From Shiella aurantiaca (GTDB taxonomy: Bacteria > Bacteroidota > Bacteroidia > Cytophagales > Cyclobacteriaceae), in NCBI GenBank assembly GCA_030412945.1, contig JAUHJS010000005.1, positions 235,794 to 299,793 of the forward strand: a stretch of 64,000 bases of DNA. The letters run 5' to 3'. Of the stretch, positions 15,465 through 25,257 are shown piece by piece. The stretch's first letter is position 1. Each line of letters starts with the position of its first letter. The notes below the pieces were generated by a model. The model had not been told where the DNA came from, did not search any database, and saw nothing but the letters and a program-made list of their open reading frames with translations. A program made the translations under genes and the position numbers.

Positions 15465-17171
15465 ATGAAATCACTCGGTAACTTAAAAGTTTGGCAAAGG
15501 GTTCTCATCACATTTGCCATCATCATACTCGCCTACATGGCCAACATTGCCTACAACTTTGTAGGACTTACGGAAATCCGTGAAAACGTATCCAGTATTT
15601 ATAACAATCGCCTATTGAGCATTTCCTCCTTGCTTGAGGCCGACCGCGATGGGTATCAGTCGAAGATATCGATAACCGAAGCCATCAATATCATTAACCA
15701 AAGAGGCAAAAATGAATTCAATGACGTAACGGTGGAGTTTTCGGAAATGAACGAAAACCTAAGCCAGCTCAAGACCCGTTTCGATGAATTCAAGAAAGTG
15801 TACCTAGCTACCGGAGGCATGAATCACAAAGCCTTCGATACCTTCCAGACAGAATTTGAGATTGTAAGTGGACTGAGCGTGGAGCTTGAAGAACTTATTC
15901 GCGCCCGCAAAGTACAGGAGGCCAAAGATTTATACTTTACTTCTTACAGCGAGCACTTTGAATCTATGCGTTCGGCCATCGACCAGCTGACAGAGCTAAG
16001 CCAAAATCAAACTAAGTTGGAATACGAAGCCAGCCTTGCCAAGGCCGATGAAATCACTCAATTAGCCATTATCTTCTTTAGCGGCATGCTGCTAATACTG
16101 ATACTTGCCGGCATATTACTTACCCGCGCCATTGTAAACCAGCTGGGCTGTGAGCCTTTTGAGGCAGCGGAAATTGCCCGCAACCTAGCCAACGGAAACC
16201 TAAGCTTCAGCATCAGCAAGCGCAAAGAAAAAGGATTGTACAAAGATTTGAAATCGATGGTAGAAAGACTTAGCAATGTGATTGAAAACATCATGTCTAT
16301 CTCTGACAACCTTTCGAGTGCTTCTAACCAGTTGTCGTCTTCTTCACAGCAAATCAGCCAAGGAGCCAATGAGCAAGCAGCTTCCGCTGAAGAAGTAGCT
16401 TCTTCTATGGAAGAAATGTCGGCCAGTATTGTACAAAATACGGACAATGCGCAGCAAACAGAGAAAATATCGGTGAAAGCCGCGCATGATATCAGCGAAG
16501 GCAATCAGTCGGTATCTACTACTGTGAGCAGCATGAAAACCATTGCCGATAAAATCAAAATCATTGGTGAGATTGCGCGTCAAACCAATATCCTTGCCCT
16601 TAATGCCGCTGTGGAAGCAGCCAGAGCAGGGGAGCACGGTCGTGGGTTTGCTGTAGTAGCCGCTGAGGTGCGCAAACTGGCCGAAAGAAGCCACAATGCC
16701 GCCACGGAGATTGACGAACTTTCTAAGAAGAGTGTAGATGTGGCTGAAAAATCAGGCAAGCTACTTTCAGAAATCGTTCCGGATATCCAAAAGACAGCCA
16801 ACTTGGTGCAAGAGATTACGTCTAGTTCAGAGGAGCAACGTGAGTCTTCCAATCAGGTAAACTCTGCCCTTCAGCAATTGAACCAAATCATTCAGCGTAA
16901 TGCAGCCAATGCCGAGGAAATGGCCAGCAGCTCTGAAGAATTGGCCGCTCAAGCCGATACCATGAAAGAGATTATCTCTTTCTTCAAAATCGACCATAAA
17001 AAAGAAGAAGGGAAACCAAGAGCGCAAGCCTGGGAAACCCACAATCGTCCGGCTGAAAAGAAAACTAAAGAGAAGAAAGCCGCTAAAGAAACCTATCAAT
17101 ACAAATCTAACCACAACGGCATCGACATTGTGATTGACGATAACGTAAAAGGTGAGTTTGTTCAATATTGA
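15465..17171 (+). CDS. Methyl-accepting chemotaxis protein
   Basis: 568 residues. TM1 about 12-33, a periplasmic helical-bundle sensor about 34-198 (4HB-type), TM2 about 200-223, a HAMP-like linker ([18 protein letters not shown]), then the long signalling coiled coil. The hairpin tip for CheA/CheW binding is [20 protein letters not shown]. After about residue 505 comes a Lys/Glu-rich flexible tail ending EFVQY. This matches the x-[HFWY]-x-x-[HFWY] pattern of CheR-docking pentapeptides such as NWETF. Last gene of the second unit, followed by a terminator, and the only receptor in the window. Confidence 0.93.
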   Translation: MKSLGNLKVWQRVLITFAIIILAYMANIAYNFVGLTEIRENVSSIYNNRLLSISSLLEADRDGYQSKISITEAINIINQRGKNEFNDVTVEFSEMNENLSQLKTRFDEFKKVYLATGGMNHKAFDTFQTEFEIVSGLSVELEELIRARKVQEAKDLYFTSYSEHFESMRSAIDQLTELSQNQTKLEYEASLAKADEITQLAIIFFSGMLLILILAGILLTRAIVNQLGCEPFEAAEIARNLANGNLSFSISKRKEKGLYKDLKSMVERLSNVIENIMSISDNLSSASNQLSSSSQQISQGANEQAASAEEVASSMEEMSASIVQNTDNAQQTEKISVKAAHDISEGNQSVSTTVSSMKTIADKIKIIGEIARQTNILALNAAVEAARAGEHGRGFAVVAAEVRKLAERSHNAATEIDELSKKSVDVAEKSGKLLSEIVPDIQKTANLVQEITSSSEEQRESSNQVNSALQQLNQIIQRNAANAEEMASSSEELAAQADTMKEIISFFKIDHKKEEGKPRAQAWETHNRPAEKKTKEKKAAKETYQYKSNHNGIDIVIDDNVKGEFVQY

Positions 17172-17194
17172 TACTTACAAAGTGTGATCATACG

Positions 17195-17223
17195 AAAAGC
17201 TGCTTCCAAAGAGGCAGCTTTTT
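17195..17223. terminator. Bidirectional terminator between MCP and the 7TMR kinase
   Basis: Stem AAAAGCTGC / GCAGCTTTT, 10-nt loop, A-run on one side and T-run on the other. It closes the chemotaxis operon and also lies at the stop of the convergent gene. Confidence 0.85.
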
Positions 17224-19368
17224 CTATATCTGCTCGTTTTCGTTTTGTGGAATGTATACCAGCACTCGGGTGCCTTGATCAAGCTGGCTCATAATCTTCA
17301 CCTTTCCGTTCAAGGATTCTACCTGTGCTTTCACCAGATACATACCTACCCCTTTTCCTTCTACATGGGTATGCATACGCTGGTACAGGCCAAAAACTTT
17401 GGCTTCACCGCCATTACTCAAATCCACCCCAATACCATTATCGCTTACTTCCAATACATACTGCGTTCCTTCCGCGTAGGTCTTGATAGTGATCTCTGGT
17501 GGCCGCTCGGGCGAACGGTATTTGAGCGAATTAGATACCAAGTTGTGCATTATACTTTGCACATAGGCTTTCACCGATTGCATACTCGCTATCTTGAAAT
17601 CAATTGAAATGGTAGCCCCTGTACGCAAAATATCATCTTCCAATCCTTGGGTCACTTTTTCGCAAATTTCAAGAAGTTTAACCGCCTCAATATTGGAATT
17701 GACCTTATTTCGTACCGAGATTATCTCCGTCAGGTTCGCTATTACCTCATCAATTTGGTTGCAACTTTGCTCCATGTAGCGCAAGAGCTGCATGTTGAAA
17801 GGATCTTCGGGCTTACTGCGGTTAAAAATATTGAGCAAGCCTTGAATGCGCGAAATAGGTGCACGCACATTGTGCGAAATAATGTAGGAGAATTGCTCCA
17901 AATCATGATTTTGCTTGATAAGGTCATTCACCAACTCTTCTAACTGCACCGTGCGTTCCCTTACCAATATTTCCAGCTTTTCTTTCTCGGTAAGTGTGGC
18001 ATACACTTGCCTTTCGATGTAGTTGCGTTGCTCTTCCAGTGTATGGTTGATTGTCACCAGCTCCTCTTGTTGCTGTTTTAATTCCTCATTTTGGGCTTCT
18101 ACCTCTATGCTTTTCTCGTATAGCTCTCGGGTGCGTTCATCTACTTTACGCTCCAGTTCGGTATTCTGGTCTTCTATAAGCTGCAAGCGTAATTGTTTTT
18201 CAACCATGTGCTCTTCGCGCAAGCCCACAAATTTGGCAATAATGGCGAGTGATAAAAATAAAGACTCGACTGTAACCCCTAGCAAGGTAGACTGACTGAT
18301 AAATCGGCTAATGGGAACTATGCCCATAGTACCTAGAATGTAAAGTGAGAGCAATAGCATAAAGCCGCCCATACCTAGTAAAAAGAACCACGCACCTCGC
18401 AGTTTATTCTGTATAGAGAGAACAGCACCTACCAAAATAACAACTGTCAGCGACAATGAGGTGAGTTTGCTTATCAGGTTTCCCCAATAATACCAGTCAG
18501 TAAAGAGATTTATAGAAATGGAAATCAGATAAATGCCTAAAAACACCTTGAGCACTGTATTCATCCAAGGCAGATTTTTCTTAAGATTTAAGAAACTCTG
18601 TGTAAAAGTAATGATGGTAATATTGGTGAGACCAGCTATGGTAGGCAGCATGTAAAAAAACTCTGCTCCTTTCTCGCCCAAAAATTCGAACAGATGCCCT
18701 TGGGTAATACTGCTGATAAGAAGCTGGAACAGCAAATGCACCAGATAAAAGGCATATACCGATTCTTTAAAAACGATATAGGCTCCTAGGTTAAAAAGGA
18801 GAACAAAAATCATGGCGCCAAAAAATGCCCCAAACAATAGGTCATTGGCATGATTCCCGATGATGATGGGCTTTTTGGTAGTAATCCGTAAAGGCAACAC
18901 CATGTCGCGCCTACTTTTAAGCTTTACAAAGTAGGAAATCAGACCCCTTCTATCCGAATGCCCAAGCTCAAACATCCAATAATTATTGGAATAGGAACGC
19001 GTCATTCCCAAGTTGCCAATCCCTCCTTTTTCGACTGTATAGGCCCCTGTAGTATCCGGACTGTACACCTCGATTTCATCGTACAATGGGTTTTCCAACA
19101 CCATCATAATGTCTTTTCCGGTAGTATTATCTATCCGCAGCTCTATCCAAACTACCCCGCTAATCGTGCCCAAATTAAGCACAGACTTTGCGCCCTGTAC
19201 AAACTCTTGGTTTTTCAGTGATTCAAAAGACGCATTACCGCTTTCGTCCATCCAGTAAAGTAGTTCTTCCCCTACAAAAGCATCGTCTAGTTGTTCATCC
19301 ACCACTATTCGTTGGCCGAAAGCCATCGCTTGGAGCAAAATCAGCACGAATGAAAACCAAAATCTCAT
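17224..19368 (-). CDS. 7TMR-DISM sensor histidine kinase
   Basis: About 714 residues. Signal peptide, then a periplasmic 7TMR-DISMED2-type sensor (about 25-180), seven membrane helices (about 185-395), a long coiled coil (about 400-490), a HisKA domain with ISHNVRAPISRIQGLL, and an HATPase (N-box HNLVSNSLKY, G1 DNGIGVD, G2 GKGVGMYLVK). Such receptors often sense carbohydrates or small carboxylates, but no ligand can be named. It is convergent with the chemoreceptor gene and has no adjacent regulator, so it is an orphan kinase. ATG 19368 is preferred to GTG 19374. Confidence 0.88.
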   Translation of the reverse strand: MRFWFSFVLILLQAMAFGQRIVVDEQLDDAFVGEELLYWMDESGNASFESLKNQEFVQGAKSVLNLGTISGVVWIELRIDNTTGKDIMMVLENPLYDEIEVYSPDTTGAYTVEKGGIGNLGMTRSYSNNYWMFELGHSDRRGLISYFVKLKSRRDMVLPLRITTKKPIIIGNHANDLLFGAFFGAMIFVLLFNLGAYIVFKESVYAFYLVHLLFQLLISSITQGHLFEFLGEKGAEFFYMLPTIAGLTNITIITFTQSFLNLKKNLPWMNTVLKVFLGIYLISISINLFTDWYYWGNLISKLTSLSLTVVILVGAVLSIQNKLRGAWFFLLGMGGFMLLLSLYILGTMGIVPISRFISQSTLLGVTVESLFLSLAIIAKFVGLREEHMVEKQLRLQLIEDQNTELERKVDERTRELYEKSIEVEAQNEELKQQQEELVTINHTLEEQRNYIERQVYATLTEKEKLEILVRERTVQLEELVNDLIKQNHDLEQFSYIISHNVRAPISRIQGLLNIFNRSKPEDPFNMQLLRYMEQSCNQIDEVIANLTEIISVRNKVNSNIEAVKLLEICEKVTQGLEDDILRTGATISIDFKIASMQSVKAYVQSIMHNLVSNSLKYRSPERPPEITIKTYAEGTQYVLEVSDNGIGVDLSNGGEAKVFGLYQRMHTHVEGKGVGMYLVKAQVESLNGKVKIMSQLDQGTRVLVYIPQNENEQI

Positions 19369-19501
19369 ATTCACTTAGGGGCAAATCGTCATCTAATTAC
19401 GGAAATTTTCGGGATTATAAATACCGCTCATATAGCTTCCAATATTTATCATAGGCTAAGCGGTAGAAAATAAAGCGATTGTGTGTTCTTTTTCAGAAAC
19501 A

Positions 19502-19528
19502 AAAAAGCCTCCCCAAAGGAAGGCTTTG
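19502..19528 (-). terminator. Terminator of the atp operon (after atpG)
   Basis: On the minus strand the stem AAAGCCTTCC pairs with a GGAGGCTTT arm and then a run of T residues. It lies 26 bp past the atpG stop. Confidence 0.85.
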
Positions 19529-19553
19529 TATATTCTATTATCTGAATTAGCAA

Positions 19554-20435
19554 TTACTTGCCCGATAAGGCTTCTGCTCCGGCCACAATCTCCAAAATCT
19601 CTTTGGTAATGGCTGCCTGACGTGTACGGTTGTAGGTCAAACGAAGCTCTTTCAAAAGCTCTCCGGCATTTTCCGTAGCCTTGTCCATGGCAGTCATACG
19701 GGCACCATGCTCAGATGCATTCGACTCCAACAAGCTCTTGTAAAACTGTACCTTTAGTGAAGTAGGAATCAACTCCTGTACAATATACTCTTTGCTTGGC
19801 TCGAAAATATAATCGCTGCTTGCTTCACTTACCTCGCTAACTGTAGGCATAATGGGCAAGAACTGATCAGTTTTCAATATCTGAGTGGCTACGTTTTTGA
19901 ACTCATTGTATACAATCTCCACACGATCGAAATCCCCTTTGGCAAATCCTGCCATGGCAAATTCAGCCGCCTCGCGCACTGCATTGAAATTCAAACGCGT
20001 AAATAAATCACTGTACTCGTTTACCGTTTTGTAGCCGCCTTTGCGCACAAAGTCAGCCGCCTTACGACCTATAGGCATTAGAGTAACGTTGCCCGCCTGA
20101 TGCTGAGCCGCATACTTACCTACCAATAGCTGGCGGGTTGCCTTAATCACGTTTCCGTTAAATGCTCCACACAAACCTTTATCAGAAGTCAATAACACGA
20201 TAAGTACTTTAGACACCTCACGCTCTTGGGCGAATTGGTTGTCTACAGAACCTTCCATACCTGCCGTTACGTTTTGCAAGATGGCATTTAACTTCTGCGC
20301 ATAAGGGCGCATTTGTATAATGTTGTCGGTAGCACGTTTTAGCTTAGCAGCCGCCACCATTTTCATGGCTTTGGTAATCTGCTGCGTAGACATTACCGAA
20401 CTAATTCTGCCTTTTACTTCCTTTAAACTTGCCAT
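19554..20435 (-). CDS. atpG: F1F0 ATP synthase gamma subunit
   Basis: 293 residues, normal length. The N-terminal coiled-coil helix (SLKEVKGRISSVMSTQQITK) and the C-terminal helix (NRTRQAAITKEILEIVAGAE) form the rotating shaft inside the alpha3beta3 head. The middle is the globular domain with SDKGLCGAFN. It is the last gene of the atp run, which lacks atpD and atpC; in Bacteroidota these commonly lie elsewhere. Confidence 0.97.
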   Translation of the reverse strand: MASLKEVKGRISSVMSTQQITKAMKMVAAAKLKRATDNIIQMRPYAQKLNAILQNVTAGMEGSVDNQFAQEREVSKVLIVLLTSDKGLCGAFNGNVIKATRQLLVGKYAAQHQAGNVTLMPIGRKAADFVRKGGYKTVNEYSDLFTRLNFNAVREAAEFAMAGFAKGDFDRVEIVYNEFKNVATQILKTDQFLPIMPTVSEVSEASSDYIFEPSKEYIVQELIPTSLKVQFYKSLLESNASEHGARMTAMDKATENAGELLKELRLTYNRTRQAAITKEILEIVAGAEALSGK

Positions 20436-20460
20436 TCTATCAAGTTGAGAATAAAATTAG

Positions 20461-20481
20461 GAGGTGGTATAGCACCACCCC
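20461..20481 (-). terminator. Weak hairpin between atpA and atpG
   Basis: GGTGGT (20463-20468) pairs with ACCACC (20474-20479), loop ATAGC, extendable with one mismatch. On the minus strand it is followed by TAATTTTATTC, a poor T-run. It may tune or process the message and is not a strong terminator. Confidence 0.35.
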
Positions 20482-20496
20482 CGGTATGATTCGCTA

Positions 20497-22074
20497 TTAT
20501 GCTTCGTATTTGTGTGCTAATTCCTTAGCTACCTGACCCAATACCGCAACGGCATCATCCAGCTTACCAGCTTTCAATTGGCCAAGGGTTTCTTTGTGCG
20601 TAGCGCTCAAAATAGTAGAGAACTCTTTCTGGAACTCACGTACTTTGTTTACAGGCACTTTATCCATAAAGCCTTTGGTAGAAACATAGATAATGGCTAC
20701 CTGCAATTCTACCGGAATCGGAGAATACTGAGGCTGCTTCAAAATCTCTAGGTTTCTTCTACCACGCTCAATGGTCAATTTAGTAGCCGCATCAAGATCG
20801 GAACCGAACTTAGCGAAAGCTTCCAATTCACGGAACTGCGCTTGGTCAAGCTTCAAAGTACCAGCTACTTTCTTCATTGACTTGATCTGGGCATTACCCC
20901 CTACGCGTGATACCGAAATACCCACGTTAATAGCAGGACGAATACCAGAGTTGAACAAGTTGGTTTCCAAGAATATCTGACCGTCAGTAATCGAAATTAC
21001 GTTGGTAGGGATATAAGCAGAAACGTCACCTGCCTGCGTTTCGATAATCGGAAGGGCCGTTAATGAACCACCACCTTTTACCAAATGCTTGATAGATTCC
21101 GGCAAATCGTTCATTTGCTTGGCAATGCTATCGTTCTGGTTGATTTTTGCCGCTCTTTCCAATAAGCGAGAGTGCAAATAGAATACGTCACCAGGATAAG
21201 CCTCACGACCTGGAGGTCTTCTTAGAAGCAAGGAAACTTCACGGTAAGCTACCGCTTGTTTTGATAAATCATCATAGATTACAAGAGCCGGACGACCGGT
21301 ATCGCGGAAGAATTCCCCGATAGCAGCACCTGTAAATGGAGCAAAGAACTGCATTGGAGCAGGATCGGCAGCAGAAGCTGAAACTACCGTAGTATAGGCC
21401 ATAGCACCACCTTTTTCAAGGGCAGCTACCACACCCGCCACAGTAGAGGCTTTCTGACCTACCGCTACATAGATACAATATACAGGCTCACCTTTTTCGT
21501 AATATTCTTTTTGGTTAAGAATGGTGTCAATCGCTACAGCAGTTTTACCTGTTTGGCGGTCACCAATAATCAACTCACGCTGACCACGACCGATAGGAAT
21601 CATCGAGTCAATCGCAACGATACCGGTTTGAAGCGGTTCGTTTACTGGTTGACGATAGATAACCCCAGGAGCTTTTCTCTCCAAAGGCATATCGTATACT
21701 TCACCAGCGATTGGGCCTTTGCCATCGATAGGATTACCCAAGGTATCTACCACGCGGCCAACAATGCCATCACCGATGTTGATAGAAGCGATTTTTCCGG
21801 TTCTTTTTACGGTATCGCCTTCTTTGATTCCTTTTGAATCACCTAACAATACAGCCCCTACGTTATCTTCTTCCAAGTTAAGAACAAGTGCCTTAAGGCC
21901 ATTTTCGAATTCCAACAATTCACCGGCCTGTGCTTTTGAAAGGCCGTAGATACGAGCTACACCGTCACCCACTTGGAGTACCGTGCCCACTTCTTCAAGT
22001 TCAGCTTCAGTTTTAAAATTAGAGAGCTGCTCTCTTAAGATTGCTGAAACTTCGTCTGGTCTAACTTCTGCCAT
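20497..22074 (-). CDS. atpA: F1F0 ATP synthase alpha subunit
   Basis: 525 residues, full length. Beta-barrel N-terminus, nucleotide-binding domain with the P-loop [16 protein letters not shown] and the alpha signature [14 protein letters not shown], and the helical C-terminal domain. It holds the non-catalytic nucleotide sites of F1. Lies between atpH (38-bp gap) and atpG (61-bp gap with a weak hairpin). Confidence 0.98.
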   Translation of the reverse strand: MAEVRPDEVSAILREQLSNFKTEAELEEVGTVLQVGDGVARIYGLSKAQAGELLEFENGLKALVLNLEEDNVGAVLLGDSKGIKEGDTVKRTGKIASINIGDGIVGRVVDTLGNPIDGKGPIAGEVYDMPLERKAPGVIYRQPVNEPLQTGIVAIDSMIPIGRGQRELIIGDRQTGKTAVAIDTILNQKEYYEKGEPVYCIYVAVGQKASTVAGVVAALEKGGAMAYTTVVSASAADPAPMQFFAPFTGAAIGEFFRDTGRPALVIYDDLSKQAVAYREVSLLLRRPPGREAYPGDVFYLHSRLLERAAKINQNDSIAKQMNDLPESIKHLVKGGGSLTALPIIETQAGDVSAYIPTNVISITDGQIFLETNLFNSGIRPAINVGISVSRVGGNAQIKSMKKVAGTLKLDQAQFRELEAFAKFGSDLDAATKLTIERGRRNLEILKQPQYSPIPVELQVAIIYVSTKGFMDKVPVNKVREFQKEFSTILSATHKETLGQLKAGKLDDAVAVLGQVAKELAHKYEA

Positions 22075-22112
22075 TATAATGGATATGTTAAGTTTTTAAT
22101 TATGAGACTGTT

Positions 22113-22670
22113 TTAAAATGTTTTAACGTAGGGGTTTTCGCTAAACGTTCTGCGCAAGGCATACAGTTTACCGCTCACCGATTCGTCAATTTGGCGATCG
22201 CCTATGGTCAAGATAAAGCCCCCAATCAAATCCGGATTAACGGCTTCTTTCAAGGCTACTTCTTTTTTGGTCACTTCTTTGATAATATCCACAAACTGCT
22301 TGCGCGATGCGGCATCTAATGCAAAAGTGGTTGTCACCTTAGCCTCCACAATACCTTTGAAGATATTGTACTGCAAACCAAACTCTTTGGCTATGCCCGG
22401 CAATACTTCCTCTCTGTTCTTGCGGGTAATGATTTTGAAAAACTCCAGCGTAAGAGGGTTTACCTTTTTGCTGAATAAGGCGGTAAGCACCTGCAATTTC
22501 TTCGCATGGTTCACGATGGGGTTCTTCATCAAAAGAACGAAATCGTAGTTAGCATCCGCTACCTGAGCAAAAAGACGCATATCGGCATTTACCTCTTCCA
22601 GCACACCCTTTTCGTGGGCCAAGCCCAAGAGCGATTTAGCGTACCGTGAAGCAACTCTACTATCTGACAT
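22113..22670 (-). CDS. atpH: F1F0 ATP synthase delta subunit
   Basis: 185 residues, the usual size. N-terminal helical domain (SRVASRYAKSLLGLAHEKGV) and C-terminal signature PDLIGGFILTIGDRQIDESV. It attaches the peripheral stalk (b subunit) to the top of F1. Lies 12 bp after atpF. Confidence 0.95.
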   Translation of the reverse strand: MSDSRVASRYAKSLLGLAHEKGVLEEVNADMRLFAQVADANYDFVLLMKNPIVNHAKKLQVLTALFSKKVNPLTLEFFKIITRKNREEVLPGIAKEFGLQYNIFKGIVEAKVTTTFALDAASRKQFVDIIKEVTKKEVALKEAVNPDLIGGFILTIGDRQIDESVSGKLYALRRTFSENPYVKTF

Positions 22671-22682
22671 CCTAATTGCGTA

Positions 22683-23177
22683 TTAGTTAACTTTAATATC
22701 TTTCACCAATTCTTCCACCATGTCTTTCTGCGCTTTGTCAGAACTTAGGTTCTTACGAATTACCTTCTCGGCAATGTCGATAGAAAGGGTGGCTACGTGA
22801 TTTTTCAATTCGTTCAAAGCCGCATTCTTCTCAGTGGCAATTACCGCTTTGGCATCGGCAATCATCTTATTGCCAATTTTGGTGGCTTCTTCTTTGGCTT
22901 CTTCGCGGATGGCATTAGCAGCAGTTAAGGCTTCTTTCAGGATAGCATCACGCTCAATACGAGCCTCTTCCAACAATTTCTTATTATCGGCTTGTAGTTT
23001 AGCCATTTCAGCCTTAGCTGATTCTGCAGACTCAAGCGCTTCTTGAATCGACATTTCGCGCACCTTAAGTGCATCTAATATGGGTCTCCAGGCGAATTTT
23101 GATAATAGGAAAAACAATACTAGGAATCCTACTAGCTGCCAAATAAACAAACCTGAACCAGGAATTAGCAAATCCAT
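22683..23177 (-). CDS. atpF: F1F0 ATP synthase b subunit
   Basis: 164 residues. One N-terminal membrane helix (about 8-28, GLFIWQLVGFLVLFFLLSKF) followed by a long Ala/Glu/Lys-rich helix forming the peripheral stalk. Lies downstream of a terminator-like hairpin that separates it from atpE, and 12 bp before atpH. Confidence 0.95.
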   Translation of the reverse strand: MDLLIPGSGLFIWQLVGFLVLFFLLSKFAWRPILDALKVREMSIQEALESAESAKAEMAKLQADNKKLLEEARIERDAILKEALTAANAIREEAKEEATKIGNKMIADAKAVIATEKNAALNELKNHVATLSIDIAEKVIRKNLSSDKAQKDMVEELVKDIKVN

Positions 23178-23210
23178 TTCTTAGTGATTAAAGTGTTAAA
23201 AATCCATTGT

Positions 23211-23252
23211 TAAAAAAACAAACAGGCTGCGCCTACCGCAACAGCCTGTTTG
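23211..23252 (-). terminator. Terminator-like hairpin between atpE and atpF
   Basis: CAAACAGGCTG (23219-23229) pairs perfectly with CAGCCTGTTTG (23242-23252), loop 12 nt. Read in the direction of transcription the stem is followed by seven T residues (23212-23218), the form of an intrinsic terminator. It sits 7 bp past the atpE stop inside the operon, so it may partly stop transcription or stabilise the upstream message. Either would raise atpE over the later genes. Confidence 0.7.
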
Positions 23253-23258
23253 AATAAA

Positions 23259-23516
23259 TTAGAAGGTGATGTTACCGTTAGTAGCGATCAAAAGACACAC
23301 TACCACACCGAACAGAGATACCACCTCGATAAGAGCGGCAATGATAAGCATAGCTGTTTGGATTTTACCAGCAGCCTCAGGCTGTCTAGCAATACCTTCC
23401 ATAGCTTGGCCACCAATTCTACCGATACCAAGACCTGCGCCTATCGCAACAACTCCTGCACCGATACCTGCGCCCATTAGAGCGAATCCTGCTGTTAATA
23501 ACAATGTAGCTAACAT
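23259..23516 (-). CDS. atpE: F1F0 ATP synthase c subunit
   Basis: 85 residues, two membrane helices joined by the polar loop [16 protein letters not shown]. The ion-binding carboxylate is the Glu in [13 protein letters not shown]. It is followed by Val and lacks the Ser/Thr typical of sodium-binding rings, so a proton-driven ring is more likely (inference). Many copies form the rotor ring, which fits the hairpin just downstream as a way to raise its dose. Confidence 0.97.
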   Translation of the reverse strand: MLATLLLTAGFALMGAGIGAGVVAIGAGLGIGRIGGQAMEGIARQPEAAGKIQTAMLIIAALIEVVSLFGVVVCLLIATNGNITF

Positions 23517-23549
23517 AAAATATGTATTTAATTAAACAATGGTTTCTGA

Positions 23550-24605
23550 TTAATGATGATCATCGTGATGATGCTCCGCTACTGCCGAGCCAATGTACAT
23601 GGAGCTAAACAAGGTAAATACATACGCTTGGATAGTGGCTACCAGTACTTCGATGATATTGATAAATATCGATAGGATGGTGCTAGCCACACCTACCGCA
23701 TACGATTCAAACAAGAAGGCCAAACCAATGATGCTCAACAATACAATGTGTCCGGCTGTGATGGCCACGAACAAACGAATCATTAAGGCGAAAGGCTTGG
23801 TGAAAAGTCCGATGAATTCTACTGGAATCATAACCAAAAGCAAAGGCTTAGGTACACCCGGAGTGGCAAACACGTGCTTCCAGTAGTCTTTATTCCCGTT
23901 CACATTGGTGATAATGAAGGTAAGGATGGCCAATACGGCCGTTACCGCTATATTTCCGGTAAGGTTGGCGGCACCCGGAAGCAAACCGAGAATATTACCA
24001 ATCCAGATAAAGAAAAACAAAGTGAGCATATAAGGCACAAAGCGCTCATACTTTGGACCGATATTGGGTTTTACCACCTCATCGCGAACGAAGATGATAA
24101 TTGGCTCTAGGAAAGAAGCTACTCCTTTAGGCGCTGAGCCCGGATTTTTCTTGTAATGCGAAGCCGATTTTAGCGCTAGGAAGCTTACCACCACAAGGGT
24201 AATGATAAGCATAGCCACGTTTTTGGTGATGGAAAGATCCAATACCGAGCGGCCTTCTTCCAAAGGAACAATATGACCGTGGTCATTTTTGTATCCATTA
24301 TAGGCTACTGCCTTGTGGTCGGCATCGAAAAAGTTGCTGCTAGAGAACACCTCCAACCCACGGTCGGAAGAATACAAAATCACAGGAAGGTACAAAGTGC
24401 CATAGTGCCCATCTACAAAATGCCATTCATAGGCATCTTTGATGTGATGCATAATAAAAGAGGTCTTATCCTCCTTGGTTTCTTCTCCATGCGCCTCATG
24501 ACCATCGCTGGCAAAAGCCCCTTGAAAGGAGAATAATGAAACGAAAAGCACTAAAACGAGCGAAGCCAGTTTATTGATATTCAGTTTGTTTTGGTATACT
24601 GTCAT
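23550..24605 (-). CDS. atpB: F1F0 ATP synthase a subunit
   Basis: About 351 residues, longer than the E. coli protein. It has a signal-peptide-like N-terminus (LASLVLVLFVSLFSFQGAFA), a periplasmic His/Glu/Asp-rich insert, five or six membrane helices, the conserved Arg in LMIRLFVAITAGH, and a His/Asp-rich tail. The a subunit forms the two half-channels. Two starts are possible: ATG 24605, or GTG 24617 overlapping the previous gene by four bases. I list the ATG. Confidence 0.95.
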   Translation of the reverse strand: MTVYQNKLNINKLASLVLVLFVSLFSFQGAFASDGHEAHGEETKEDKTSFIMHHIKDAYEWHFVDGHYGTLYLPVILYSSDRGLEVFSSSNFFDADHKAVAYNGYKNDHGHIVPLEEGRSVLDLSITKNVAMLIITLVVVSFLALKSASHYKKNPGSAPKGVASFLEPIIIFVRDEVVKPNIGPKYERFVPYMLTLFFFIWIGNILGLLPGAANLTGNIAVTAVLAILTFIITNVNGNKDYWKHVFATPGVPKPLLLVMIPVEFIGLFTKPFALMIRLFVAITAGHIVLLSIIGLAFLFESYAVGVASTILSIFINIIEVLVATIQAYVFTLFSSMYIGSAVAEHHHDDHH

Positions 24606-24613
24606 TGTATCTG

Positions 24614-25006
24614 TCACTTCCTTGAAAACGCGCGCAAGTTAGAGATAATGCCTTTGATTTCAAATACCATATAGTACAAATAGACTAAAAAAAAGTTGAC
24701 CACTAAAATGAGTCGATTTTCCTTATAAAGGAAAAGAAGCACTGCCATAACACCAATACTCAGCAATAGCCGAATAAGCGTACTGCCAAGGAAGGCATTT
24801 ACCATATTATGTTCGTTTTGCTTAAAGAAAAACACATGGTAATTTGTGAGGGCCGCAGCCACCAAAGCCTGTAAAATTATGTTGGCCACTATGCTTTCGT
24901 GCACCCAAGGCTGGGAGTAGGGGACAAAATAAAGGACAACAAAAAAACCGGACAACAGACCGGTTATTAAGAGTATGCGAAGGTTCGCTTGTTTGTACGA
25001 ATTCAT
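24614..25006 (-). CDS. AtpI-like membrane protein of the atp operon
   Basis: 130 residues with four hydrophobic segments (about 10-30, 38-60, 70-92, 97-118). The position between atpZ and atpB, the length and the topology match ATP synthase subunit I-type proteins, which help assemble the c ring. Sequence similarity by eye is weak, so the family name rests mostly on context. Spaced 5 bp from atpZ. Confidence 0.7.
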   Translation of the reverse strand: MNSYKQANLRILLITGLLSGFFVVLYFVPYSQPWVHESIVANIILQALVAAALTNYHVFFFKQNEHNMVNAFLGSTLIRLLLSIGVMAVLLFLYKENRLILVVNFFLVYLYYMVFEIKGIISNLRAFSRK

Positions 25007-25011
25007 TAGGA

Positions 25012-25257
25012 TTAGTTTTGAAGCGCTCGGTATAGGTAATAAATAGAACCCAAAGAGCCGAATAGAGTAAAGAAAATCACAAAAATAGGTTTTCCCTCAA
25101 AGAATCGGGTATCCAGATAAATGCCTAACCACACGCTTAAGCCTATAAAGGCGAGCATCTGAAAGGCTATGCCCGAATACCTCAGCACCTGCTGATTAGG
25201 CCGACTTGATTTCAGCGGATTTGGGTCTTTCCAATTTTGGGGCGATTTCGTTTCCAA
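25012..25257 (-). CDS. atpZ: AtpZ/AtpI-family protein
   Basis: 81 residues with two membrane helices (RYSGIAFQMLAFIGLSVWLG and PIFVIFFTLFGSLGSIYYLY), the short two-helix AtpZ pattern found at the head of many atp operons. The listed start is a TTG that overlaps the bactofilin gene by 62 bp. A GTG at 25188, just past the bactofilin stop, would give a shorter protein beginning at the first helix. Which is used cannot be decided from sequence alone. Confidence 0.8.
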   Translation of the reverse strand: METKSPQNWKDPNPLKSSRPNQQVLRYSGIAFQMLAFIGLSVWLGIYLDTRFFEGKPIFVIFFTLFGSLGSIYYLYRALQN

